This document shows positions 26,520-35,604 of a stretch of 64,000 nucleotides of DNA, in pieces. Within the stretch, counting starts at the first letter, position 1. Each line of letters opens with the position of its first letter. The translations under genes were made by a program, and so were the position numbers. The stretch covers positions 62,001 to 126,000 of the forward strand of contig NZ_ACLQ01000003.1 of NCBI RefSeq assembly GCF_000174755.1, written 5' to 3'. The notes below the pieces were generated by a model that was given only the letters and a program-made list of their open reading frames with translations, made no database searches and was not told where the DNA came from. This DNA comes from Capnocytophaga gingivalis ATCC 33624. GTDB taxonomy: Bacteria > Bacteroidota > Bacteroidia > Flavobacteriales > Flavobacteriaceae.

Positions 26520-28310
26520 ATGTCATTACAAGAGATTCTCTTAGAAAACACTATAAAAGGGATCTCCTCGCTCTATGGAATTGCTATGGAGAATGTAGAG
26601 ATTCAGCAGACCCGCAAGGAATTTGAAGGGGACTACACCCTTGTCCTCTTTCCGCTACTAAAGCATATCAAAGCCAATCCTCAGGAAATAGGCGAAAAGT
26701 TAGGCGATTACCTAAGCTCTCATGCACTTTGGGAAGGGCAACCGATAGTCAGTGGCTACAATGTAGTCAAGGGCTTTCTGAACCTTTCGATCTGTGAGAA
26801 TTATTTTTTACACTTCCTCCACCAGATAGCCCCAGAGAAGGACTATGGCAAAAAGCCTATAACCAAAGATTCCCCAGCAGTGATTGTGGAATATTCGTCC
26901 CCCAATACGAACAAGCCCCTACACTTAGGACATATCCGTAACAATCTCTTAGGCTTCTCCATGGCCAAAATCATAGAAGCTACTGGGAAAAAAGTCTACA
27001 AAACACAGATTATCAATGACCGAGGGATTCATATCTGTAAGTCTATGATTGCTTGGCAACTCTTTGGCAAAGGGGAAACTCCTGAGAGTACTGGAGAGAA
27101 AGGAGATAAGCTCGTCGGAAAGTATTATGTGCTTTTTGATAAGGCTTACAAAGAAGAAATCGCTGGGCTCATCTCTGCAGGAAAAACAAAGGAAGAAGCC
27201 GAACGTGAAGCCCCTATCTTTCTAAAAGCACAAGAGATGCTCCGCTTATGGGAACAAGGAGACCCTGAAACCTTAGCACTCTGGAGACAGATGAACCAGT
27301 GGGTATACGATGGCTTTGAGGTTACCTACCACAACTTAGGAGTGAGTTTTGACCGCAACTATTATGAGAGTGAAACTTACCTACTGGGCAAGGATATTGT
27401 TCAGAGAGGTTTGGACGAAGGAGTATTCTACCGCAAAGAAGATGGATCCGTATGGATAGACCTCACCGCTGAGGGGTTGGACGAAAAACTCGTTCTCCGT
27501 TCGGATGGTACTTCTGTGTATATCACCCAAGACCTTGGTACAGCTACCAAGCGTATCGAGGAGGATTTTCCTAAAGTAGAAGGCATGATCTATACGGTGG
27601 GCAATGAACAAGATTACCACTTCAAGGTACTCTTCCTTATCCTACAGAAATTGGGCTATACTTGGGCTAAGAATCTCTATCACCTAAGCTATGGTATGGT
27701 GGAGCTGCCTAATGGGAAAATGAAAAGCCGTGAGGGTACCGTGGTAGATGCCGATGACCTGATGGAGGAAATGGTACAAGTAGCCCAAGAACTCTCCCAG
27801 GAACTGGGTAAGCTCGAGGGGTATAGCGACCAACAAAAGGAACAACTCTATAGGGTGATAGGATTAGGAGCCCTTAAGTACTATATTCTAAAAGTAGACC
27901 CTAAGAAAAAAATCGCCTTCAACCCTCAAGAATCTATTGATTTCCAAGGGAACACAGGACCTTTTATCCAGTATACCTATGCAAGGATACAGTCCATACT
28001 ACGAAGGGCGGAAACTTGTGAACTTCCTAAGAGTGTATCCCTACACCCTAAAGAAAAAGAACTTATCAAGCTATTGAGTCTCTTCCCTGAAGTAGTACAG
28101 AATGCGGCTGATACTTACAGCCCTGCCCTAATTGCCAATTATGTATATGACTTAGTGAAAGAATTCAACTCTTTCTACCAGAATGTTTCTATACTTGGAG
28201 AAGAAGACACTGACAAACGTTCTCTAAGAGTACACCTCTCTCGCAAGGTGGGAGAAGTCATTGCTATTGGTTTTGACTTATTGGGTATAGAAGTACCTGA
28301 AAGAATGTAA
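26520..28310 (+). CDS. argS: Arginyl-tRNA synthetase
   Basis: From the ATG at 26520 the enzyme has 596 residues, the usual length. It is a class I synthetase: SSPNTNKPLHLGHIRNN (about residues 125-141) contains the HIGH-type motif HLGH, and LPNGKMKSREGTVV holds the KMSK-type loop. An N-terminal Add-1 domain (about 1-90) and a C-terminal anticodon-binding DALR domain (about 470-596) complete the protein. It charges tRNA-Arg with arginine in the cytoplasm. It is monocistronic, between two terminators. Confidence 0.97.
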   Translation: MSLQEILLENTIKGISSLYGIAMENVEIQQTRKEFEGDYTLVLFPLLKHIKANPQEIGEKLGDYLSSHALWEGQPIVSGYNVVKGFLNLSICENYFLHFLHQIAPEKDYGKKPITKDSPAVIVEYSSPNTNKPLHLGHIRNNLLGFSMAKIIEATGKKVYKTQIINDRGIHICKSMIAWQLFGKGETPESTGEKGDKLVGKYYVLFDKAYKEEIAGLISAGKTKEEAEREAPIFLKAQEMLRLWEQGDPETLALWRQMNQWVYDGFEVTYHNLGVSFDRNYYESETYLLGKDIVQRGLDEGVFYRKEDGSVWIDLTAEGLDEKLVLRSDGTSVYITQDLGTATKRIEEDFPKVEGMIYTVGNEQDYHFKVLFLILQKLGYTWAKNLYHLSYGMVELPNGKMKSREGTVVDADDLMEEMVQVAQELSQELGKLEGYSDQQKEQLYRVIGLGALKYYILKVDPKKKIAFNPQESIDFQGNTGPFIQYTYARIQSILRRAETCELPKSVSLHPKEKELIKLLSLFPEVVQNAADTYSPALIANYVYDLVKEFNSFYQNVSILGEEDTDKRSLRVHLSRKVGEVIAIGFDLLGIEVPERM

Positions 28311-28333
28311 GTAAGCTATATAAAAGAAAAACT

Positions 28334-28369
28334 AAAGGGTATGCTCCTGATTAAGGTAGCATACCCTTT
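28334..28369 (+). terminator. Terminator of argS
   Basis: A perfect 12-bp stem (28334-28345 with 28358-28369) around a 12-nt loop ends in TTTT. It also lies downstream of the leftward barrel gene that ends at 28410. Confidence 0.85.
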
Positions 28370-28409
28370 TGCAATAAAATTATAAAACAATAAAAACTAT
28401 GAAATTCTA

Positions 28410-28946
28410 CTAAAAGCGGAATCCTAAGCGCACTCCTGCATTAGGCTCTATAGCTATGAATCGGCTATTTACAGGACCACTGAAGTTACGACCTATATTC
28501 ACATAAGGCGCTACGACAAACTTGTCATTGAATACCCAAGCATATCCAGCTCCTACCCCGATGATAAAGGCATCCATCTTAGTTTTTTCATCTACTCCAT
28601 TTTTATTTTCGGTAAAGGTACCAAAACGAGCCTTAAGGAATGGGTTGATGTAAGCACCCTCTCCATTGACAGAGTTGAAATAATAGTTGTATCCTACCTT
28701 GAAACTGGTGGTAGAGAACTTATATTCCTTGCTTCCTGACCATATATGCCAGTAAGAGAATCTGTCCAAGAACATGAGTTCTGCATCTACAGATTGGTTT
28801 TCATCTAAGTAATACTCATATCCAAGCTCTATAGAAGGGCGGACAATTACATTGAGGATATTGATCTTCGCCTCATTCTTATACGTTTGCGCAAAAGCCC
28901 CTACAGAGAGTAGTGCCATGGCTATAGTAAAAAACATTTTCTTCAT
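28410..28946 (-). CDS. Outer-membrane beta-barrel protein (OMP_b-brl type)
   Basis: The 178-residue product has a clear signal peptide (residues 1-20, ending GAFAQ). The mature part alternates strands such as PSIELGYEYYL, TSFKVGYNYYFN and AFIIGVGAGYAWVF and ends in GVRLGFRF with a C-terminal Phe, the outer-membrane insertion signal. It probably forms an eight-stranded barrel. Ligand and function are unknown. It has its own promoter and is next to another leftward barrel gene, 60 bases away. Confidence 0.78.
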   Translation of the reverse strand: MKKMFFTIAMALLSVGAFAQTYKNEAKINILNVIVRPSIELGYEYYLDENQSVDAELMFLDRFSYWHIWSGSKEYKFSTTSFKVGYNYYFNSVNGEGAYINPFLKARFGTFTENKNGVDEKTKMDAFIIGVGAGYAWVFNDKFVVAPYVNIGRNFSGPVNSRFIAIEPNAGVRLGFRF

Positions 28947-28972
28947 AAAGTATCTATTTTTGAATTAAAGTG

Positions 28973-28980
28973 CAAAAGTA
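28973..28980 (-). promoter_or_regulatory. -7 promoter box for the 178-residue barrel gene
   Basis: The minus strand reads TACTTTTG, 27 bases upstream of the ATG. Confidence 0.5.
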
Positions 28981-29006
28981 CTAATTTTTTTTGAATATCC
29001 TAATTT

Positions 29007-29822
29007 TTATATGCGAAAAATCCATCCTACAGAAAGCATAGTCTCAAAGAAGAAGAAATCATGATGCGCTCTATCACTTTTGCTTTGGGTAGTTCGCACA
29101 TCATACATATTGAGATATCCCCCACGTAGTTCGCCCACCATCATAAAATGTTTGAAGAGGAATAAGTGTAAGCCTGCTTTGGCATGCATACCTACCCCTG
29201 CTACATGGAACTCATCATAGCGCTCACGATTGAGTAGTTTGGTATTAGTCTTAGGATATACCGCTCCGAAACCAAGCCCTTCGGTTAGGTTTACCTGAAA
29301 TATATCTGTGTTACGAATCCCAAACAAAGAAGAAATATCATCCACACGAGCCCCTTCTACCAATACATAATTGAGCCCATCGGTATGCTCAAAGGTAAGA
29401 AAATCCTCAGTGAGCTTCTTCTTCTCATTATTATATACCTTGTCATGAGTGGTACCAGCCCCTACATATCCATTGATATTGACCTCCTGATCTTGTACCA
29501 TCACATACTTCATGTGATCTACTCCTGCGGAGATTGTCCAGTTGTCCCCCAAGTAGTAGCCAATACGGAAGTTGGTCTGAGGAATGGTCATTCTAAGAGG
29601 GTTGATGTAGTCAATATGCCATCCCTTGGGCTTGTCCACAGCCTCTACATTGGAGAGGGTAAAGTCATAGTCATTCCCTTTGAAGGTAATATCAGAGTTG
29701 GTATAATACCCACGGTTTCCACCCCAAAAGACAAAGATTTTCCCTTTGTTATGCTGGGTATAGTCCTGTGCATAGGAGGCTATTGTAAAAAACAAAGCCA
29801 TAAAAAGTCCTATTTTTTTCAT
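29007..29822 (-). CDS. Outer-membrane beta-barrel protein, unknown function
   Basis: The 271-residue product has a signal peptide (about residues 1-18, ending SYAQ). Strand-like stretches include TNFRIGYYLGDNWTISAGVDH and AGLHLFLFKHFMMVGELRGGYL, and it ends in MLSVGWIFRI with the pattern expected for a barrel's last strand. No binding motif is seen. The leftward gene has its own TAATTTTG box and is divergent from the MMPL transporter. Confidence 0.72.
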   Translation of the reverse strand: MKKIGLFMALFFTIASYAQDYTQHNKGKIFVFWGGNRGYYTNSDITFKGNDYDFTLSNVEAVDKPKGWHIDYINPLRMTIPQTNFRIGYYLGDNWTISAGVDHMKYVMVQDQEVNINGYVGAGTTHDKVYNNEKKKLTEDFLTFEHTDGLNYVLVEGARVDDISSLFGIRNTDIFQVNLTEGLGFGAVYPKTNTKLLNRERYDEFHVAGVGMHAKAGLHLFLFKHFMMVGELRGGYLNMYDVRTTQSKSDRAHHDFFFFETMLSVGWIFRI

Positions 29823-29848
29823 GTGTAAATGATTTATAAATTGGGGTG

Positions 29849-29856
29849 CAAAATTA
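29849..29856 (-). promoter_or_regulatory. -7 promoter box for the 271-residue barrel gene
   Basis: The minus strand reads TAATTTTG, 27 bases before the ATG. It is divergent from the promoter at 29929-29936. Confidence 0.5.
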
Positions 29857-29928
29857 CTATTTTTTATAAAACAGCAAAATAGAAAACAATCTATTTTCGT
29901 AAGATTAAAAATTATAACGAAAAATGTT

Positions 29929-29936
29929 TACCTTTG
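29929..29936 (+). promoter_or_regulatory. -7 promoter box for the MMPL/RND gene
   Basis: TACCTTTG matches TAnnTTTG and lies 32 bases before the GTG start at 29969. Confidence 0.6.
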
Positions 29937-29968
29937 CAGCTTGTTAAGCACTTAACTTAAAGAAGAAC

Positions 29969-32350
29969 GTGAGAAAGTTATTAAATAATTTTTGGGTATT
30001 TGTCGCGCGTCTTGTTTTGCGCAATCGCTATATTTTCCTATCTATTTTCATAGGGATTACTATCTTCTTAGCCCTACAGTGGAAGTATATCCGCATGACC
30101 TATTCGGAGGCGAATATGCTCCCAAAGGACAGCCCTATCAGCAAAGAGTATGATAAGTTCCTAAGTATGTTCGGTGAAGAGGGCAACCTGATTGTCATAG
30201 GAGTAGAAGCCGACAAGATCACCCAAGCAGGGGGCTTTAACCGCTGGAATATGTTGGCTCATGATTTACAGAAATTCCCACAAGTGGAGGGAGTACTCTC
30301 GCTGAATACCATTAAAGAGTTGTACAAGGATACGATCCATGAGCGCTTTGCCACACGTAACTTTTTCCCTCAAGAAGTCTCCACCCAAGGGGAAGTGGAC
30401 AGCCTTTTCCCAAAACTATTTGACAAAACACCTGTATATGAAGGTCTGTTGTATAACAAAGACCATTCCACCCTGCGAATGGCCGTTTCCTTACGCAAGG
30501 ATATTGTCAATACAGCTATTCGTAAGGATTTTATTCTCAAGGATCTAAAACCCTTGATAGAAAATTATCAGAAAGACTTAGGGGTTCCTATACATGTATC
30601 GGGTATGCCCTATATACGTACCCTAAGCACCGAGATTATCACTGGAGAGATAGGCTTTTTCATCATTGGGGCACTCTTGGCCACCTGCTTGGTGTTGCTC
30701 TTTTTCTTCCGTTCGTTTAGAGCGATGTTCATCTCCATGTGTACAGTTCTTATAGGAGTGATGTGGGCTTTTGGTTTCTTAGGTCTTTTCCATTATGAGA
30801 TTACTATACTCACGGCAGTAATTCCTCCTTTGGTAATCGTTATAGGGGTGCCAAACTGTGTCTTTCTCATCAACCGTTACCAGCAGGAAATACACAAGCA
30901 TGGGTATAAGGCAATGGCGCTCCAACGTGTCATTACCAAGGTCGGAAATGTCACGCTACTGACGAACCTAACCACGGCCGCAGGTTTTGCTACCTTTATC
31001 ATCACTGAGAGCAGTATCCTAAAGGAGTTTGGGATTGTCTCCTCTATCAGTATTATGTGCTTATATGTGATTTCCTTGTGTGTGATCCCTATCATATATA
31101 GCTTTATGCCCACTCCTAAGCCTCGACATCTCAAGCACCTAACCAAGCAATGGATAGGAGGGCTCTTGGAGGGGATAGAGCGTATTGTCAAGAAGCACCG
31201 TTTTGCTACTTTCTCTGTAGCGGTAGCCCTCTTAGTGGCGAGTATTATAGGAATCTATCGTATCCATATCTCAGGAAGTGTCATAGAGGATATGCCCAAG
31301 GGAGAGACTTTCTATGATGATATTCTCTTCTTTGAAAAAGAGTTTGGCGGCATTATGCCCTTAGAAATCACAGTCGATACGGGCAAGAAAAATGGGGTCA
31401 TGCGCCCCTCTACCCTACAAAGCATGGACAAGCTCGAGGAATATCTGGAGGATATCCCCGAAATATCCCAACCTATCTCAGTAGTAAGGTTAGTGAAATA
31501 TGCCAGACAAGCTTTCTATAATGGCAATCCTGAATATTTTGCCCTGCCTACGGCTCAGGAACGTGCCTTTGTCCTTGCTTATGTAAAAAACTCAGAGGGA
31601 AAGGCCGATATGCTACGTAGTATTGTAGATAGTACGGGACAGGTAGCCCGTATCACGGTTTTCATGAAGGATATAGGTACCGAGAAAATGCATCAGATAG
31701 AAGAGGCTATCGCCAAGCAAACAGAAAAATTATTCCCTCAAGAACAATACAAGGTACACCTAACAGGTAAGGCTTATATGTTCACCAAAGGAACTGATTA
31801 CTTAGTAGGGAACCTCATTCAGTCGTTGCTACTTACTATAGTGATTATCGCCGTGATGATGTTCTATATGTTCCGTTCGTTCAAAATGGTTATTATCTCT
31901 CTTATCCCCAATCTATTACCACTACTGGTTACCGCGGGAGTCATGGGATATGCAGGTATCCCACTGAAGCCCTCTACTATATTGGTCTTTGGAATTGCTT
32001 TTGGGATTTCCATCGATGATACCATCCATTTTTTGGCCAAGTATCGTCAGGAACTTGTCCTGCATAAGTGGAAGGTGAAGCGCTCGGTATATGCTGCCTT
32101 GCAGGAGACAGGGATTAGTATGTTCTATACCTCTATAATATTGCTTTTTGGATTCTCCATCTTTACCCTATCGAGCTTTGGAGGCACAAAAGCTTTAGGA
32201 GGGCTTATCTCAACCACTCTATTCTTTGCCATGACCAGCAACCTAATTCTCCTACCGTCATTGCTGATTGCTTTGGAGAAGAGTATCGCCAACAAAAAGA
32301 CACTTATAGAACCGCATATAGATGTATTGGGAGAAGATGAGGAGGAGTAA
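29969..32350 (+). CDS. MMPL/RND-superfamily transporter (Patched-like lipid exporter family)
   Basis: The 793-residue inner-membrane protein starts with GTG (encoded as Met). It has the RND layout twice: one membrane helix, a large periplasmic loop (about 55-210 and 425-600) and a block of five helices. The sterol-sensing-like blocks contain AVIPPLVIVIGVPNCVFLIN near 285 and FGIAFGISIDDTIHFLAKY near 665; the acidic pair in SIDD suits proton coupling. MMPL proteins move lipids, hopanoids or other hydrophobic compounds out of the inner membrane. The cargo is unknown. A DUF502 membrane gene follows 50 bases later and may be co-transcribed. Confidence 0.88.
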   Translation: MRKLLNNFWVFVARLVLRNRYIFLSIFIGITIFLALQWKYIRMTYSEANMLPKDSPISKEYDKFLSMFGEEGNLIVIGVEADKITQAGGFNRWNMLAHDLQKFPQVEGVLSLNTIKELYKDTIHERFATRNFFPQEVSTQGEVDSLFPKLFDKTPVYEGLLYNKDHSTLRMAVSLRKDIVNTAIRKDFILKDLKPLIENYQKDLGVPIHVSGMPYIRTLSTEIITGEIGFFIIGALLATCLVLLFFFRSFRAMFISMCTVLIGVMWAFGFLGLFHYEITILTAVIPPLVIVIGVPNCVFLINRYQQEIHKHGYKAMALQRVITKVGNVTLLTNLTTAAGFATFIITESSILKEFGIVSSISIMCLYVISLCVIPIIYSFMPTPKPRHLKHLTKQWIGGLLEGIERIVKKHRFATFSVAVALLVASIIGIYRIHISGSVIEDMPKGETFYDDILFFEKEFGGIMPLEITVDTGKKNGVMRPSTLQSMDKLEEYLEDIPEISQPISVVRLVKYARQAFYNGNPEYFALPTAQERAFVLAYVKNSEGKADMLRSIVDSTGQVARITVFMKDIGTEKMHQIEEAIAKQTEKLFPQEQYKVHLTGKAYMFTKGTDYLVGNLIQSLLLTIVIIAVMMFYMFRSFKMVIISLIPNLLPLLVTAGVMGYAGIPLKPSTILVFGIAFGISIDDTIHFLAKYRQELVLHKWKVKRSVYAALQETGISMFYTSIILLFGFSIFTLSSFGGTKALGGLISTTLFFAMTSNLILLPSLLIALEKSIANKKTLIEPHIDVLGEDEEE

Positions 32351-32399
32351 AAAGTGAAGAGTAAAAAATAACCTAAGTAAAATAGCTTTACAAATATTT

Positions 32400-32981
32400 A
32401 TGAACCCATATATACGTAGTTTTCTCAAATATTTTCTACAAGGCGTTGTCATTATAGGCCCCTTGAGTACGACCGTTTGGATTATTTGGTCTATTTTCTA
32501 CAGCGTAGACAACCTTGTACCTCATATTTCAGAACGTTTCCCAGGACTTGTCTTTATCCTTGTGCTGGGGGGTACCACCTTAATCGGTTACTTAGGCAAT
32601 CGTTTTCTTGTAGGAAAACTCTTAGTGGAGGGATTGGACTATCTTTTGGAACACACCCCAGGGGTGAAGTTTATCTACAAGACCATTCGGGATGTGATAG
32701 GCTCCTTTGTCGGAGACAAGCAAAAGTTCTCTAACCCAGTATGGGTAAAAGTACAAGAGCAGCCGGATATATGGCGTATAGGCTTCCTTACCCAAGAGGA
32801 CATGTCTGCCATCGGTCTTAAAGAAATGGTCAGTGTATACCTACCCCATTCCTATGCTATCTCTGGTTGGGTGATTGTTGTCCATCAGGACTATGTAAAA
32901 CCTGCCGAGGGCTTCACAGCCAAACAAGCTATGGAGTTTGCCGTAAGTGGAGGCACTGTAGGGGCGGTGAGTAATCCGTGA
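32400..32981 (+). CDS. DUF502 family membrane protein
   Basis: The 193-residue protein has two N-terminal membrane helices (about residues 10-35 and 52-72) and a soluble domain with the family stretches GLDYLLEHTPGVKFIYKTIRDVIG near 80 and MVSVYLPHSYAISGWVIVV near 145, which suit DUF502. Function is not established. It follows the MMPL gene by 49 bases. Downstream, 32982-33065 holds a weak hairpin with CCCTC/GAGGG arms and no gene. Confidence 0.85.
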   Translation: MNPYIRSFLKYFLQGVVIIGPLSTTVWIIWSIFYSVDNLVPHISERFPGLVFILVLGGTTLIGYLGNRFLVGKLLVEGLDYLLEHTPGVKFIYKTIRDVIGSFVGDKQKFSNPVWVKVQEQPDIWRIGFLTQEDMSAIGLKEMVSVYLPHSYAISGWVIVVHQDYVKPAEGFTAKQAMEFAVSGGTVGAVSNP

Positions 32982-33065
32982 AAAAGTTCCCTCATCGGGG
33001 AGCAGAGGGATAAGCCGTAGTCAGCCCTTTATTATAAATAACTCAAAAATTAAAAACTCAAAACT

Positions 33066-33755
33066 ATGAAGATAGGAATCATCGGAGCTATGGAGAGTGA
33101 GATACAGCTTCTTAGAGAATATTTAGGCAATCCTGCCCCAACCCACCTCAGGCGTTATGCTTTCTATGAGGGACAGATAGGCAACCACCAAGTGGTAGTA
33201 CTCCTCTCGGGTATTGGTAAGGTAAGTGCCTCCATAGGGACTGCACTCCTTATAGATCATTTTGCTCCAGAGCTGGTTATCAATACAGGGACTGCTGGAG
33301 GTTTACGACACAGCAAGGTCTTCGATATGGTACTGGCTACAGAGGTCAGCTACTACGATGTAGATGTCACAGCCTTTGGTTATGCCATAGGCCAACAAGC
33401 CCAGATGCCCCGAAGCTACCTCCCTGCCGAACAATGGTTCTACAAAGTCCAAGAGTTGGTAGCTCGCTATACCTCTCAGCTGCATTGTGCCCCGATAGTC
33501 AGTGGAGACTCTTTTGTGAGCAAGAAAGAGACCCGCCAATGGATAGAAACCCACTTCCCCGAGGCTGTAGCTGTAGAGATGGAAGCGGCAGCTATAGCGC
33601 AAACCTGCTACCTTATGGACACACCTTTCCTTATCCTACGCGCTGTTTCAGACAATGCAGGCGAAGGAAATACGATCTCCTATGATACTTTCGTAGAAAA
33701 AGCCGCAGCACTCTCTGCTAAAATGAATATTGATTTTATAGAACACTTAATATAA
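33066..33755 (+). CDS. mtnN: 5'-methylthioadenosine/S-adenosylhomocysteine nucleosidase
   Basis: The 229-residue cytoplasmic enzyme matches the family from the start (MKIGIIGAMESEIQLLRE) with INTGTAGGL near 77, VEMEAAAIAQTC near 172, where Glu binds the ribose, and RAVSDNAGEG near 196 holding the catalytic Asp. It cleaves adenine from methylthioadenosine and S-adenosylhomocysteine and so recycles methyl-cycle by-products. The gene ends 6 bases before asnA and is probably co-transcribed with it and the patatin gene. Confidence 0.95.
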   Translation: MKIGIIGAMESEIQLLREYLGNPAPTHLRRYAFYEGQIGNHQVVVLLSGIGKVSASIGTALLIDHFAPELVINTGTAGGLRHSKVFDMVLATEVSYYDVDVTAFGYAIGQQAQMPRSYLPAEQWFYKVQELVARYTSQLHCAPIVSGDSFVSKKETRQWIETHFPEAVAVEMEAAAIAQTCYLMDTPFLILRAVSDNAGEGNTISYDTFVEKAAALSAKMNIDFIEHLI

Positions 33756-33761
33756 TACCCT

Positions 33762-34772
33762 ATGTCCTCATGTAGAATTCCCCAAGGATATAACCCCAAG
33801 TATGGTATCATGGATACCGAAAGGGCTATCAAGCGCATCAAAGATTTTTTTGAGACAGAGCTATCCAAGGCACTAAACCTTTCCCGTATCTCTGCACCAC
33901 TTTTTGTAAAGAATTCTACCGGTCTGAATGACAACCTCAATGGAGTAGAGCGCCCTGTTTCTTTCCAAATGAAAGATGCTCCCGAGGATACGATAGAAAT
34001 TGTCCATTCCTTAGCCAAATGGAAGCGCTTGGCACTCAAGCGCTATGCGATTGGTGTAGGGGAGGGCATCTATACCGATATGAACGCCATTCGCCGTGAT
34101 GAGACCTTGGACAATACCCATTCCATCTATGTGGATCAGTGGGATTGGGAGAAAATCATTACCAAAGAGCAACGTACCTTAGCTTATTTGGAGGAAACTG
34201 TCAGAAAGATATACAAAGTGTTTTTGGCCACTGAGGCGGTCATCACCCTCGAATATCCATTACTAACTCCTTTTTTGCCAAGGGAAATTACCTTTATCAC
34301 CTCTCAAGAACTTGAACATAAATATCCTAATTTGTCTCCTAACCAGCGGGAACAATGTTTTGCTAAGGAGAAAGGAGCTATCTTCATTATGCAAATAGGA
34401 GGTGCACTTCTCTCTGGTGAAAAACATGATGGTCGTGCCCCTGATTATGATGATTGGCAGCTCAATGGCGACCTAATCCTATGGAATCCTGTCTTGGAAA
34501 GTGCCTTAGAACTCTCCTCCATGGGGATTCGCGTGGATGAAGTTTCCCTTATGCAACAGCTCAAAGCGACCAACTTAGAAGAGCGCAAACACTTAGACTA
34601 CCACCAAATGCTCCTACAGGGAGACTTGCCTCTTACCATAGGCGGAGGGATTGGTCAGTCCCGTATCTGTATGTTCTTCCTTCAGAAAGCCCATATAGGC
34701 GAGGTACAAGCCTCTATCTGGACAGAGGAAATACTCTCCCTATGTGCAAAGCATCATATTAACCTATTATAA
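33762..34772 (+). CDS. asnA: Aspartate-ammonia ligase (ammonia-dependent asparagine synthetase)
   Basis: The 336-residue protein is of the AsnA family, related to class II aminoacyl-tRNA synthetases. Visible motifs are LSRISAPLFV, NGVERPVSF, LAKWKRLAL, GIYTDMNAIRRDE (motif 2-like) and GGGIGQSRICMFFL (motif 3-like), and the whole length matches. It makes asparagine from aspartate, ammonia and ATP. Its end overlaps a longer upstream reading of the patatin gene but not the chosen patatin start, which is 10 bases past the stop. It is part of an mtnN-asnA-patatin unit. Confidence 0.96.
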   Translation: MSSCRIPQGYNPKYGIMDTERAIKRIKDFFETELSKALNLSRISAPLFVKNSTGLNDNLNGVERPVSFQMKDAPEDTIEIVHSLAKWKRLALKRYAIGVGEGIYTDMNAIRRDETLDNTHSIYVDQWDWEKIITKEQRTLAYLEETVRKIYKVFLATEAVITLEYPLLTPFLPREITFITSQELEHKYPNLSPNQREQCFAKEKGAIFIMQIGGALLSGEKHDGRAPDYDDWQLNGDLILWNPVLESALELSSMGIRVDEVSLMQQLKATNLEERKHLDYHQMLLQGDLPLTIGGGIGQSRICMFFLQKAHIGEVQASIWTEEILSLCAKHHINLL

Positions 34773-34782
34773 GATATTGTCT

Positions 34783-35550
34783 ATGAAAACTTTTGGACTT
34801 ACACTCTCTGGGGGTGGAGTGCGTGCTTTAGCCCATGGGGGAATGCTCAAGGCCTTGGAAGAACACAATCTGCGTCCTGTGGTGATCTCAGGTACTAGTG
34901 GAGGGGCTTTGGTAGGAGCTCTCTATGCCTCAGGAAAAACTCCAGAGGAGATAGTAGATTTCTTCAAAGAGACTCCCCTCTTTAAGCTATCGATGCTCTC
35001 CCTCCCAAGAATGGGACTTATCAATAGCAACAAATACCCTGCTTTATTCCAAAAACACCTTTCTTGCAATACCTTTGAGGAACTCTCCATCCCACTATAC
35101 ATAGCCGCTACCAATCTACTCAATGGAAAAGCTATTTACTTCTCTAAGGGAGACCTCATTTCCCCTATGGTTGCATCTTCGGCCTTGCCGCCTTACTTCT
35201 CCCCTATAAAGATAGGAGAGGCTATCTATTGTGATGGAGGGCTTCTGAACAATTTCCCAATAGAGCCCCTCAAGGGAAAGTGTGACATCCTTATAGGAAG
35301 TTTCGTAAACCCGCTCAAGGAGGTTAATGAGAAGGAGTTAGGTAATCCTATCAAGTTTCTCCAACGTATCTACAATGTAGTCATGGATGGATCCTATGAG
35401 AAAAAGTTCAAGAAATGTGATTATGTCTTCCTACATGAATTAGACAACATAGGAGTATTAGAAACAAAACTTATAGATAAGGCCTTTGACTATGGATATG
35501 AGAAGACGCTCTCTCATATAGCCCTTATCAAGAGTTTAGTAGAGAATTAA
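34783..35550 (+). CDS. Patatin-like phospholipase
   Basis: From the ATG at 34783 the protein has 255 residues. The oxyanion loop GGGVRALAHGG starts at residue 10, the nucleophile motif GTSGG places the Ser near 39, and DGGLLNNFP near 150 supplies the catalytic Asp, so the Ser-Asp dyad is complete. Patatin-like bacterial enzymes hydrolyse acyl chains from lipids. No signal peptide is visible, so it is probably cytoplasmic. It directly precedes a promoter and the KAS III gene, which may give an acyl-lipid theme, though the two belong to different transcripts. Confidence 0.88.
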   Translation: MKTFGLTLSGGGVRALAHGGMLKALEEHNLRPVVISGTSGGALVGALYASGKTPEEIVDFFKETPLFKLSMLSLPRMGLINSNKYPALFQKHLSCNTFEELSIPLYIAATNLLNGKAIYFSKGDLISPMVASSALPPYFSPIKIGEAIYCDGGLLNNFPIEPLKGKCDILIGSFVNPLKEVNEKELGNPIKFLQRIYNVVMDGSYEKKFKKCDYVFLHELDNIGVLETKLIDKAFDYGYEKTLSHIALIKSLVEN

Positions 35551-35561
35551 AAGAAAAATCG

Positions 35562-35569
35562 TATCTTTG
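35562..35569 (+). promoter_or_regulatory. -7 promoter box for the KAS III operon
   Basis: TATCTTTG matches TAnnTTTG and lies 35 bases before the ATG at 35605. Confidence 0.6.
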
Positions 35570-35604
35570 CACTCCGTAACTTTTTATAAATAGCTAAACA
35601 ATTC